This document shows positions 10,313-19,499 of a stretch of 24,610 bases of DNA, one piece after another. The DNA is taken from assembly GCA_036939755.1 (NCBI GenBank), contig JALLAZ010000175.1:1-24610 (forward strand). Direction: 5' to 3'. A program made the translations under genes and the position numbers. Positions within the stretch are counted from its first letter, which is position 1, and each line of letters starts with the position of its first letter. A model generated the notes under the pieces. It ran no database searches. It had not been told where the DNA came from and was given only the letters and a program-made list of their open reading frames with translations. The DNA comes from Stephanodiscus triporus (Eukaryota; Bacillariophyta; Thalassiosirophyceae; Thalassiosirales; Thalassiosiraceae).

Positions 10313-12028
10313 ATGGCGGAGAAGCAGCCCACAATCTCACGTCGCCACGACATCTGGCTTCTTATCACAGCACATCCAGACGATGAATCCATGTTCTTCA
10401 TCCCGGCGCTCGAAAATCTCTGCGCCGGCCAAGACATTCACGTACTTTGCTTGAGCAACGGTGACTATCGTGATGCGTCCGACGGCCCCATCCGCACGAG
10501 AGAAATGCGCGAAGCCTGTTCCATCATCGGGATTCGGAATAGGTGGGAGGATGCACCGTCGGTGACGGTGATCAATGACGAGCGCATGAAGGATGGGCCG
10601 AATGAGGTGTGGAGCCCGGGCCTGGTCTCAGAGATCGTGCTGGAGCACATTCGTAGGGAAGTGACGCCATCGGCGTTTCATGGGGGCAACAATGCATCCG
10701 GGACAACTGCGCAAGACTACCTACTATCACCCGATCCTAGCAAAGGAATCGATTCTTGGAGATATGCAAAGAAGAGGGCACGACAATCGTCGACATCAAT
10801 AGAGGCTGTCATACGGTCGACGAATCTCAACATATTGACTTTCGATCAAGGCGGCGTATCAGGACACCCAAATCATGTGGATTTATTTCATGGCATTCAA
10901 TGCCTTTTGAACGAAAGATGCGAAATTGCACGTGACAAAAGAACAGGACCAACGGCAATACTTAGACTATGTCGGGAAACGAATGATTCCGACATCATCG
11001 AGATGGATGTAACTGTGCACACATTGAGAACAATATCTAATCCACTCCAAAAATACCTCCTCTGGATATTTGTGGATGTGGTACCATTCCTCATGCTGAG
11101 TCTCTCTCAAGTTTTGTGGAGCTTATCGTACTTTCTGATTGGTGGATTGCTATGGGGTAAGGGATATTCACAACTACAGTCATTTTCTAGGGTGTTACAA
11201 TCCAATGCGGATGAAGTTCAATGTCGAATTATGGATCCTATTCTCGTCTGGAGGGCAATGGCCGCTCATCGCAGTCAATTTGTTTGGTACCGTCGTCTCA
11301 GTGTCATGTTTAGTCGATATACTTACATCAATGACATCCGAAAAATGGCAATTGATGCACCTCCATTTGATGACGACGATGTTGCAGAAGATGATGAGAA
11401 TGATATTGCGTCACTCCCGCCTGTGGTGACAGTGAAAGAGGATGATACTTCACCAAAGTTTATCCTCGCCCCTATGCAGATCAATTCCTTAAGGGCGGCT
11501 GTTCTTCCGCCAGTGTTGCACCATCGACCATGGAAGCGTGTATATAGCCTAGCACGCGACGGCGACTCCTTCGTGGCCTTCCGAAAACTCCTGGAGGATT
11601 GGAACGGAACTCGCGGACATCAATCGTCGCTCCTCGTCGTAAAAACTGCCGCCGGACAAGTCATTGGCGGATATGCAGACGTTCCCATCATCCCGTTGGC
11701 ATCGGCTGCGGGTGCAAGTGCGGCCAGATCTTGCTTGTTCAGGTTGACGGCCGCGAAGGACCCGGTCGTGGAGGTTTACGGAAAGCAGTGCGCGACATCT
11801 ACCAAGAGGTTGGTGTTCGATGCGACTCGGCGTATTATTGCATTCGGGGGGGGCGATGGCGACGGGGTATCCGACGAGGGCTTCGGGTTGTGCCTCAACG
11901 ATGGCTTCGCTAGGGGAACCACCGCCCGATGCGCCGCCTTCCAAAGCGAACCGTTGGTCACCGATCAGGGCGGGGTGTTCGACGTGTTGGACGTTGAGGT
12001 ATGGGGCTTTGTATTCGGTCGAATTTAA
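10313..12028 (+). CDS. PIG-L GlcNAc-PI de-N-acetylase fused to a TLDc domain
   Basis: This is a single uninterrupted ORF of 571 aa. Residues about 10-350 look like a complete PIG-L enzyme, which removes the acetyl group from GlcNAc-phosphatidylinositol in step two of GPI-anchor synthesis at the ER. It has the metal-binding motif AHPDDE (about 19-24), FDQGGVSGHPNH with the second metal-binding His pair (about 183-194), a hydrophobic segment near 245-280, and the C-terminal family signature AHRSQFVWYRRLSVMFSRY. An acidic linker (about 347-366, DDDDVAEDDEND) leads to a second domain at about 395-571 that matches TLDc (TBC/LysM-associated): SLLVVKTAAGQVIGGYAD, then FGLCLNDGF and VEVWGF at the end. 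TLDc proteins act in oxidative-stress resistance and V-ATPase regulation. Family PIG-L proteins are usually about 250-300 aa, so the fusion explains the extra length. The TLDc half is more G+C-rich. Confidence 0.85.
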   Translation: MAEKQPTISRRHDIWLLITAHPDDESMFFIPALENLCAGQDIHVLCLSNGDYRDASDGPIRTREMREACSIIGIRNRWEDAPSVTVINDERMKDGPNEVWSPGLVSEIVLEHIRREVTPSAFHGGNNASGTTAQDYLLSPDPSKGIDSWRYAKKRARQSSTSIEAVIRSTNLNILTFDQGGVSGHPNHVDLFHGIQCLLNERCEIARDKRTGPTAILRLCRETNDSDIIEMDVTVHTLRTISNPLQKYLLWIFVDVVPFLMLSLSQVLWSLSYFLIGGLLWGKGYSQLQSFSRVLQSNADEVQCRIMDPILVWRAMAAHRSQFVWYRRLSVMFSRYTYINDIRKMAIDAPPFDDDDVAEDDENDIASLPPVVTVKEDDTSPKFILAPMQINSLRAAVLPPVLHHRPWKRVYSLARDGDSFVAFRKLLEDWNGTRGHQSSLLVVKTAAGQVIGGYADVPIIPLASAAGASAARSCLFRLTAAKDPVVEVYGKQCATSTKRLVFDATRRIIAFGGGDGDGVSDEGFGLCLNDGFARGTTARCAAFQSEPLVTDQGGVFDVLDVEVWGFVFGRI

Positions 12029-12230
12029 GCGTACGATACTGAGTGATCACCGATGGATGTGCTACACATATTATTGGCTCGTGTGAAAAGAAAATGACTT
12101 TGCCTCGATTACTTCATTTATGCTTAACAGAACAGTTACGACCGACCCGAAGAGATTATCTCATATTTACAAAAGTCTCATTAACGCCCCCCGCCCCACT
12201 GGAAGAACACTACCCGGCAGAATGCTCCCC

Positions 12231-13791
12231 TCACTTCGGCGTGGCGAATCCGACCCTTTGGCCGCCGTAGTCGAAAATGGTGTAATACTGGCGCATGAAC
12301 ACGTCGCCCAATATCCACTGCGGTCCGCTGGGGATGTCCATCCCCATCATCGCGAAGAGGCAAGTGCCGCCGCTCTGTATGACGAGGTCCTTCCCCGGCA
12401 CGACGAACGCCTTGCCGTCGACGGAGAACGCGAGGTCGGGGATGGACGACACCCTCTCGCAGTCCATGGTGTACTGTCCGAGCATGTTCGGCATGGCGCC
12501 CGCGGCGAGCGCGATCTTCATGATGTCGGCGCTCGGGCCCGTGATCAGGGACGTTCCCGAGTCGACGATGCCGTTGGTAGGGCCGGAGGAGAAGGAACCG
12601 ACCTGAACGTTGCCGATGTCGATCTGCCAGTACTTCGGCTCCGACAGGGACACCCACGTGATTTCTCCCGCGTACCTCGCGTCGTCTGGTCGGTGTTGGG
12701 GAATAAATAAAATGACGATTGATTCGCGGGGCGGGGCGGGGGGGGGGGGGGGGCAGGGGTGAAAAAAAAATGTCGGATGGGAGACGATATATATAATAGT
12801 ATCGAAGAAGAAACAACAAACGGAGGAGGCAAATTTCGCTCCATTTTTTTCCCCTTCTCCTCGTGGGGTTCGCACGACCAAAAGCATGCGCACTCACCGT
12901 AACCTCCCAACGTGAGCTCGCCGTCCATCTCGTCGCCGAGGTAAAACGCGAACATCGACCTCGACACCGCATCCTGGTCGATGGCGTTCTTGAAAACGGT
13001 CGTCGCGCCCCCGAGCGCCAATCCCTCGAAGCCCAATCCCAATATGCCGTCGAATTTTCCCATGACGTATCCCACGCCCAATCCCCCGGCGTCGTCGACC
13101 TCCGCGAACTTCTGATCCTTAACGATAATGTCCTCCGCGAGCGTGACGTGATCGACGGAGAAATAACCGTGCACGTCTCCCGATCCGTACTGGATGTGAA
13201 AGTCGGATCCGTCCTTTTGGAAGGACGACGACTTGGCCTCGTCGTACTTGGACTTGCCGCCGTTGATGAACCAGTAGCCGCAATTCTTGCAATTGACCTT
13301 CGGCACCCAAAGGTTCGACGAGCCGGTGTCGAATATGACTGTGAATTTCTGGGGTGGACTGCCGATCTTGATCGTGCCGTAATACTGGGCGTTGGAGTAG
13401 TCCTTGATGATGACGTTCTCGGACTTGGCCTCGACGACGGCGACGGCGGCGGCGGTCGCGACCTGCTCCGCTAATGACGCCTGGAGAGACGACGAGGACG
13501 ATCCTCCTCCGCGAAGCTTGCCACTGCCGGCGGAGGAGGAAGAAGTGGAGGGGAGGGAGATTCGTCCCTCTCATCCCCCCCCTTCTTCCCAGACGACGAC
13601 GTCATGGCTAGGCGGAGGGCGTCGTTCTCGCGCTGTAGGAATTGGGCGACCATCTCGTGATTGGATCGCCTCGTTAGCTTCATCCGGACGAGGTTGCCGC
13701 CGTCCCGATCCTCCTCCCCCCTCGACGCGTGAGCGGCGAGGGGGGAGGCGAGAGAGAGGGCGGAGGCGACGGCGAGGGAGCGGAATAGCAT
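12231..13791 (-). CDS. Pepsin-family (A1) aspartic protease, secreted or vacuolar
   Basis: Exons are about 13791-13595, 13523-12898 and 12685-12231, giving 425 aa. The protein starts with a clear signal peptide (MLFRSLAVASALSLASPLAA), then a basic propeptide-like region (RMKLTRRSNHEMV) and a Ser/Gly-rich spacer. The catalytic aspartates are D131 in IFDTGSSNLWVP and D316 in IVDSGTSLITGPS. The flap Tyr lies in QYGSGDVHGYFSVD, as in cathepsin D/pepsin enzymes. The end GDVFMRQYYTIFDYGGQRVG fits the family. The first intron has three possible GT donors in the TCGTCGTC run (13594, 13597 or 13600), all in the same phase; I chose 13594. Its acceptor follows a long pyrimidine tract (CAG at 13524-13526). 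The second intron (12686-12897, 212 nt) is unusually long here and contains long homopolymer tracts. It converges with the PIG-L gene and diverges from the second BT1 gene. Confidence 0.87.
12686..12897 (-). other. Long second intron of the aspartic protease with homopolymer tracts
   Basis: The donor GTGAGT follows GGTTACG, and the acceptor is ACCAG before ACGACGCG. On the plus strand it contains a run of 16 G (12738-12753) next to GGGGCGGGGC, then a run of 9 A (about 12762-12770). All other introns found here are 71-95 nt, so this one is an outlier. Confidence 0.7.
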
Positions 13792-14272
13792 CGTAAAAGT
13801 GGAGCGTTGGGAGGATGTAGGCAGGGGGAAGTGAGAAGTGTGAGTGTGAGTTTTATTGCTGGTGGGTGTTCTTTTCCAGAGAGAGAGAGAGAGAGAAGAA
13901 GACGCAAGACTGCGGTGACACCGGCCGCGCTGACGAGTTTCACACACACACACAAAACAGGCGAGGAGGAGACAGGCCCCCTCATACGACCTTTCGCTAT
14001 TGACTCCTACGTTGCTACTTACTTACGTTCTAGAATTCTCTCCGACGAATACAAGCAAACAGAATTTCTGATTCTCTCCCGCCAAAACATTGAGACGTAA
14101 AGCAAGCAGCAAGCACGAAATAAAATAAATCATCTCTTCTTCCTTGACGACTCTCTCTTCTCAACGGCATTCATTCACCGACACCCCGACCTCTCAAGTC
14201 AATGGCCGGTCATAAATAAGAGGTATTCAATATAGAACACACACACACACACACACACGCCTCCGACAAATA
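13792..14272. promoter_or_regulatory. Divergent promoter region rich in microsatellites
   Basis: This lies between the protease (-) and the second BT1 gene (+). It contains a GA repeat (13878-13896), a CA repeat (13941-13954) and an (AC)11 repeat (14237-14258) ending just 14 bp before the BT1 start codon. The (AC)11 is probably in the 5' UTR. There is no supportable gene. Confidence 0.5.
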
Positions 14273-16360
14273 ATGTCTCCCGACCCGTCCTCCACCATCG
14301 ATCCGTCCCCGCTCATAGAGCACCACGATCGCATCCCTCCTCGCGATGATGAAGTCGCATACGACCCCGCCGCCGGTCCGAAGGAGGGGACGACGAAATC
14401 GAGCAGGAGCGACGACGGAGATCGAGCCAACGACGACTACGACGACGACGCGCCCTCCCGCTCCATCTCCCACGCGCCGCCGACGTGGCGACGTCCCCAC
14501 GTCCACGCGAAAATGTACCTAACGAGCATGTCCGGGTACTTCTCCGCGAAATTCCTATCGTGGCTCGCGATCAACAATTGCTTCATAAGCGGGGGCGCCC
14601 TCACCCTCGTACTGTCGATGAGCCTCCCGCTATTCAAGGGATTGGGCGTCGGCGCGTCGCGTCAGCAGCTGTACCTCAGCATGATAAGCGCGCCGTGGGC
14701 GATGAAGCCGTTCATAGGGGTCGCTAGCGACCTCTTCCCGATATTGGGGTACAACAAGCGATACTTCGCCCTATTCGCGATACTCATCGGGTTGGGGGGG
14801 TGTTCGGCGCTGCTCGGCATTTCCCCCTCGACGCGGAATGCGATGGAGGACGGTCCATATGCCATACAGACCTTGACCGATTGGATCGTGATATGCTTCA
14901 CGGCGGTCAGCTACGAGGCCGCGACCTTGGACATATTGGGGGAGGGGAAGTACGCCGAGCTTATGCACCTGCATCCGGAGTCGGGATCGTCGATAATATC
15001 TTTCAAGTTCGGCTGGAGTCTCCTCGGGAGCATCGTCGTACAGTCCTTCGTGGGACCGCTGTCCGACAAGGGATACTTTCACGCGTTGTTCTGGACCGCG
15101 CTTGCGTTGTCGTTGACACCGCTCTTCCCGACGCTCGCGGGCTTCATCCCCGAGAAGAGGAGGACGACGGACGAGCCCGGGATGACGGCGCTTTGCGGGA
15201 GGTATCTCCTTTTCGACAGGGGGGCATTCCTGGAGAAGAAGGCGCCGTTCGTCGTCATCACCCTTTGCGGCCTGGCCGCGCCTCTCTTGGCGGCCGTCAC
15301 CACCTACTCCAACCTCGAAGTCGGCCTCGGCTTCGCCGCGGTGCTCATCGTCTCGTTCTGCGCGGCTACCTATTCCATCTTCCCGAGAAGTGTGAGTTGG
15401 GTCGGGTCCTTATTATCCGTGCATATATATATATGTTTTCTGTTGTATCGCAAATCTCACTCTGGATCAATTCGATTCATCCTCAGTTCTTCTGGGTGTT
15501 CCTGTCCATAGTTCTTACGCAATTGTCGTACATCAGCATCGGGTCGGCATTGGGGTACTACTACACCGCCAGCGAAACGTGCGTGCCGGGGGGACCGAAC
15601 TTCAATTACACGTACTACATCACAGTCACCGGCATCGTGGGATCCATCATGAATTTATTGTCGGTGGTACTGTACCAACACGTCTTCAGCAGCTGGAGAT
15701 TCAGGCCCGCGATCATTCTGACGTTAGTCATAGCCGGCCTGGCCTCGACCGTCGACTTGATCATCATCATGCGCTGGAATATAGACATGGGAATTCCCGA
15801 CAAGGTCTTCTTCATGTTCGGAAATACCATATTCGGGAGCATAATCACCACGCTCCAGTCCATCCCCTTTTCGGCAATCTACGCAAAGATTTGCCCGCCG
15901 GGCATGGAATCGGCCGTATTTGGTTAGTTTGATGTTCGTCCGACGTATGCATCGTTAACATTCAGCTTGTCTTTCTCATTCGTCATTTTCTTTCCCCCTC
16001 CCATTCTCTTCCATAGCGTATACCGTCGGAATTAGCAATTTCTGCGGAATCGTGACGAGTCTCATCGGATCCGGGGTCATTCATTGGAGCGGAATGAAGA
16101 CCGTTGGCGAGAAATGTGACTTCGAGGCCCTTCCGTTCCTCGTTGTCATATTTCAGATATTATTACCCATCGTGGTTGGAATACCTGCCATGTTCCTCAT
16201 ACCGAACGTTCTCCAGACGGAGCGTCTGATCGATTGGGAGAAGGAGGGGTGGTACTCCGAGAGAACTGACGAGTCATCATCGAGATCGGGACTCCTCGCG
16301 AGCGAAGATGACGGCGTCGAGGACGGACGACAAGAGCCCCAATTAGGTATTCTTTTATAA
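14273..16360 (+). CDS. BT1-family (folate-biopterin transporter type) membrane protein, copy 2
   Basis: Three exons, 14273-15391, 15487-15922 and 16017-16360 (GTGAGT and GTTAGT donors), give 632 aa. The first 85 residues are hydrophilic, Asp/Arg/Ser-rich and share DPSPL with copy 1. A polytopic BT1 body follows: SLPLFKGLGVGASRQQLY, ASDLFPILGYNKRYFAL, HPESGSSIISF, and NIDMGIPDKVFF near the end. The C-terminal tail is acidic (WEKEGWYSERTDESSS). Compared with copy 1 the coding sequence is clearly richer in G+C (frequent CGC, GCG, TCG codons). It has an intron after FPRS (15392-15486) that copy 1 lacks. It is missing copy 1's intron at NG|P and shares the phase-1 intron before AYTVGI/AYSAGI. Transport of a pterin, folate or other small solute is plausible, but the substrate cannot be read from sequence. 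Confidence 0.87.
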
Positions 16361-16455
16361 GGGGTATTACGAGGTACAAATTATCGCCAACCCTCGACAA
16401 ATTCGATGCATATCTACTATACCCTCTAGGGATAGTAATAAGATGACACCTTTTT

Positions 16456-17382
16456 TTAGAGGCACCTCACAATTTGAGTGAAGCTGGCCTTCTTCCCTCC
16501 CTCCAACATGGGCACGTGGCTCAATAATCCCGGCTCGACGCAGATCATGTCCACGTACTCATCGTCTCCGAAATCCACCATCGCCCTGGCATTATCCCGA
16601 TGAGGATTCCAAACGACCCCGCTCACTGGAACGCTATTCCCGTCCACCTCTCCGCTGGCCTTCAGCGATAGGCGATTCGACGGACCGGCGGAGACGGTCA
16701 GGTCGAGGTCGATGACGCCGCCCTGGGTATGGGGGGATGGCGTATACTCCCGATCGATGATCATGTCTTCGGGGACGGTCACAGGATCGGGGCCCAGGAC
16801 GTACCTTTCCCCCGACACCTTGTCATGGACCGCGTACCCCCCCAATCCTTTCACGTTGCACATTTCGCCGTTTAGGGCGGTGCCGTCCCGTACCAGGAAG
16901 TAATTGTGGAGCAGGACCTGGAAATTCCAGGATGTTTCTCCCAGGTTTTCTATGACGATTTTGGTCTCGAATCCGGAACCGTCGATCTTCACCGTGTAGG
17001 TGCACCTGACGTCGAATTTCGTGTCCGTGCCCCAATGTCCCCCCCGTGCGTTGACCGCGTTTTTAAGATACAGTTCCAGCGATATTCCAGAATATTCGTC
17101 GTCGTCGTGCCTGCTCCCGGATACCTCCGTCCAGTAATTGTTCCTCAGGAATCCGTGCTGCGGCATGGCTCTATCGGGCTGTCCAAATCGAGGGAAACAG
17201 ATCGGTATCCCTCCCCGGATCGCACGGCTGCCGTCCAGTATGGCATCCCTCGAGAGGAAGAGGAGCTCCTTATCCGCGGACGTACGATAGCTCGTTAGGT
17301 GCGCGCCAAAGGGATTTATTGTGCACCGAGAGCCAGATCTTCGGTGGACGATTACGATCGGATCCTTCGCCGCCGCTGACAT
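16456..17382 (-). CDS. Glucose-6-phosphate 1-epimerase-like (aldose epimerase family)
   Basis: This is an intronless 308-aa ORF. It matches the YeaD-like branch of the galactose mutarotase superfamily, which interconverts alpha and beta hexose-6-phosphates. Early family features are NPFGAHLTSY and IRGGIPICFPRFG. Probable catalytic residues are H76 (MPQHGFLRN), H159 (VLLHNYF) and E283 (CVEPG). Length is typical for the family. No signal peptide is visible, so a cytosolic role is likely. It converges with the second BT1 gene with only 95 bp between stops, so the 3' UTRs may overlap. The gene shares the G+C-rich composition of the 12-17 kb stretch. Confidence 0.87.
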   Translation of the reverse strand: MSAAAKDPIVIVHRRSGSRCTINPFGAHLTSYRTSADKELLFLSRDAILDGSRAIRGGIPICFPRFGQPDRAMPQHGFLRNNYWTEVSGSRHDDDEYSGISLELYLKNAVNARGGHWGTDTKFDVRCTYTVKIDGSGFETKIVIENLGETSWNFQVLLHNYFLVRDGTALNGEMCNVKGLGGYAVHDKVSGERYVLGPDPVTVPEDMIIDREYTPSPHTQGGVIDLDLTVSAGPSNRLSLKASGEVDGNSVPVSGVVWNPHRDNARAMVDFGDDEYVDMICVEPGLLSHVPMLEGGKKASFTQIVRCL

Positions 17383-17970
17383 TTTACTTTTAGTGAAAAA
17401 TCAGCCGGTTTATGGCGTCGATCACTCAAATTCGAATATTTGCTTGAGCTACGGTACGTAACTTCCACAAAGATAGGAAGGTATCGTACGACCTGACAAA
17501 ACTAAAACTACATAAAAAATAAGGGGACAAAGGTACAACTTCTACATACGTCACAAATGGCGGGGGGGACAAACAGTCCCCTTTTCCCAAAAATATGTGA
17601 TGTACAATAGCGGATTTTGCCTAGCTTTGCTCTAGCTTCTCTAAATGTATGCGCGCATATTTCTACGAAAAGGGGAAAATTTTCCCCTCGTAGCCCTCAG
17701 TACATTATTACCTGTATGTAGATCTGTATTCCTACGTCCAATACCTTCCCGCCAAAGGTTTCAGAATATCCCTGATATCCCCGACGAACATGATGGCCAG
17801 GACGATGGCAATCGCATCGGCGCTAATGTGCGCACGGCCCTAGAAACTAAGGGACATCTTCCTCAACCCCTTACGAAGCATCACGGTGATTTTTTTGAGT
17901 ATTGGATCGTTGCTGTTTGGGATATTTATAGCGTAGGATACACTTAAAAAAATAGTTTTTATTCATCATC
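17383..17970. other. Gene-free segment with hairpins
   Basis: It contains a hairpin GGGGAC-AAACA-GTCCCC at 17565-17581 and a perfect 18-bp palindrome AGGGGAAAATTTTCCCCT at 17671-17688, set in a larger imperfect hairpin (17663-17693). A 100-aa ORF at 17645-17947 starts inside the palindrome region. It lacks any recognisable domain and I do not call it. The first part must hold the promoter of the epimerase gene. Confidence 0.45.
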
Positions 17971-18330
17971 CCTTCTAAAAACAATACCGCCACGCCATCC
18001 CCCGGCTGTTCCAGCCCCCGTCCCCGCGTACGCTCGTCGATTGTGGGTCTTTGAGGTCGGCGACAGGGCGGTGCGGTCTAATTCACCCGCCTGGTCGCAA
18101 ATTACGACCTCTATCCTACCCACCTCCGCAGAAAAATTCGACCAAAATCCCCTTCTAAAAACAATGCCGCCACGCCATCCCCCGGCCGTTCCAGCCCCCG
18201 TCCCCGCGTACGCTCGTTGAATGTGGTGTTGATGATGTCGGCGACTGGGCAGTGCAGTCTAATTCGCCTGCTGGGTCGCATAGCGACCTCTATCTAACCC
18301 CCCCCCCCGCAAAAACCCCGGCGAAAACCC
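17971..18330. repeat. 180-bp tandem repeat, two copies
   Basis: The word CCTTCTAAAAACAAT occurs at 17971 and again at 18151, exactly 180 bp apart. Similarity continues through GCCACGCCATCCCCCGGC, CCCCGTCCCCGCGTACGCTC and the CGACCTCTATC block, and decays after about 18310 into a run of C. The copies are close but not identical, so the duplication is not brand new. Confidence 0.85.
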
Positions 18331-18409
18331 CCTCAAATTGCCCCGGTGGATTGTTGTATATCTCCCCCCCCTTGATGAATTTGAACATACCAAGTGGGTG
18401 TGGAGTAAC

Positions 18410-19030
18410 CCATGACGTGGGGAACGCGCGCGTTGCCCCGGAATGGGCGTCCCCCGGCCGTGGGCGGCTATGTACGCTCCGGCGGGTTGATTGTTGTGTC
18501 GCAGCGAAAGTACCTACTAAATCACCCTGGCGAAAGTATGGTATTTCTCTTCTCGTCGCTGGAATTGAAACAAACCAACGACAGAAGGCATCCATCATAA
18601 TGGGAGGAAGGGGCGCAGCGCCTTAAAACGGGCGTCCTCCAGCCCTGGGCGGCTGTGTAGGCTCCGGCGGGTTGATTGTTGTGTTGCAGCGAAAGTACCT
18701 ACTAAATCGCCCTGGCGAAAGTATGGTTTTCTTCTCCTCTGAGTCGTTTCACACCACACCGATGGCATCCTTTGTACAAAATGACGTGGCGAACGCGCGC
18801 GTTGCGCCAAAATGGGCGTCCCCCGGCTGTGGGTGTCTGTGTACACTCCAGCGGTTTGATTGTTGCGTCGCGGCGAAATTACCTACTAAATCGCCCTGGC
18901 GAAAGTATGGTATTTCTTCTCCTCTGAGTCGAATCACACCACACCGAGCGCATCCATCGTCGGCCATGACGTGGGGAACGCGCGCGTTGCGCCAAAACGG
19001 GCGTCCCCCGGGTATTGGCGGCGGTAGAGG
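18410..19030. repeat. 185-bp tandem repeat, about 3.3 copies
   Basis: The anchor GGGCGTCC recurs at 18445, 18630, 18814 and 18999, a spacing of 184-185 bp. Each full unit contains GACGTGG..AACGCGCGCGTTG, the anchor, GGTTTGATTGTTG or GGGTTGATTGTTG, GCGAAAGTACCTACTAAATC, CCTGGCGAAAGTATGG and an ACACCACACCGA block. Copies have substitutions and small replacements; the second has lost the GACGTGG block and the first the ACACCACACCGA block. No gene is present; ORFs across it are by-products. It may be a local satellite or the inside of a non-autonomous element. Confidence 0.85.
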
Positions 19031-19257
19031 CCCTGGCCGACGACGCCCATGGTGTGTTGATGATGGTAAAAATCGCGTATCGTAGATAACTCCGGTCTGA
19101 CAAAAAAAGGGACAAAAAAGAGATGTGATTGGTGATTGGCGAGAGTTCTCCTACGATAGTGATGGTATAGTACTACATATGGGGCTGTGTGTACTATGGC
19201 TACAGGGGGACTGTTTGTCCTCTTATTCTTGAGGAATAATACGTATCTCTATAGCTC

Positions 19258-19262
19258 AGTAT
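19258..19262. repeat. Possible target-site duplication, left copy (AGTAT)
   Basis: AGTAT lies directly outside the left terminal repeat and recurs outside the right one at 22123-22127. The preceding C is also shared, but then the right terminal repeat would lose its outermost base. Confidence 0.55.
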
Positions 19263-19263
19263 T

Positions 19264-19288
19264 GGATGACTGCCAAAATTCGCTTAAA
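19264..19288 (+). repeat. Left terminal inverted repeat of the Harbinger-like element
   Basis: This 25-bp sequence starts GGATGACTGCCAAAATT and pairs with the reverse complement of 22098-22122 (GGGTGGCTGCCAAAATT start). There are three mismatches, all transitions. One extra T separates it from the AGTAT flank. Confidence 0.75.
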
Positions 19289-19410
19289 TTTAAGCCAGGC
19301 GAAATTTAGACTTTATTTATTCTGAATTCAGAGGGTACCCCCCATCCTTTATTGGTCTAAATAATTTCTGGGTGAACGTCTGCATTTGCTTTGGAATCAG
19401 TATTGACAAC

Positions 19411-19486
19411 AGACTCCGACCCCTCAGACTCCGACCCCTCAGACTCCAACCCCTCAGACTTCGACCCCTCAGACTCTCACTACTCC
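19411..19486. repeat. 15-bp tandem repeat upstream of the transposase ATG
   Basis: Units of the form AGACTCCGACCCCTC start at 19411, 19426, 19441 and 19456 with one or two substitutions, followed by a degenerate fifth at 19471. The unit is a multiple of three, so frames stay open across it. The array ends about 13 bp before the transposase ATG at 19500 and is probably in its 5' leader. Confidence 0.8.
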
Positions 19487-19499
19487 AGCTCCCCACACC

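Noticed and set aside
12863..13474. 203-aa plus-strand ORF antisense to the aspartic protease
   Set aside because: It is a shadow of the G+C-rich protease exon. The minus strand holds the clear DTGSS and flap motifs, and the plus frame shows no domain.
13480..13525. 44-nt intron in the aspartic protease (GTGGCAAG to CTCCAG)
   Set aside because: It restores frame but is shorter than any other intron here. The alternative, with the acceptor at 13524 after a long pyrimidine tract, gives a normal 71-nt intron and keeps the Ser/Gly-rich spacer.
17645..17947. 100-aa plus-strand ORF between the epimerase gene and the tandem arrays
   Set aside because: It starts just before a palindrome, has no recognisable domain and has no supporting promoter or splice signals. 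It could still be a small gene but is unsupported.
18410..19030. CRISPR-like array
   Set aside because: The units are 185 bp and repeat along their whole length. There are no short identical repeats separated by unique spacers, and the genome is eukaryotic.
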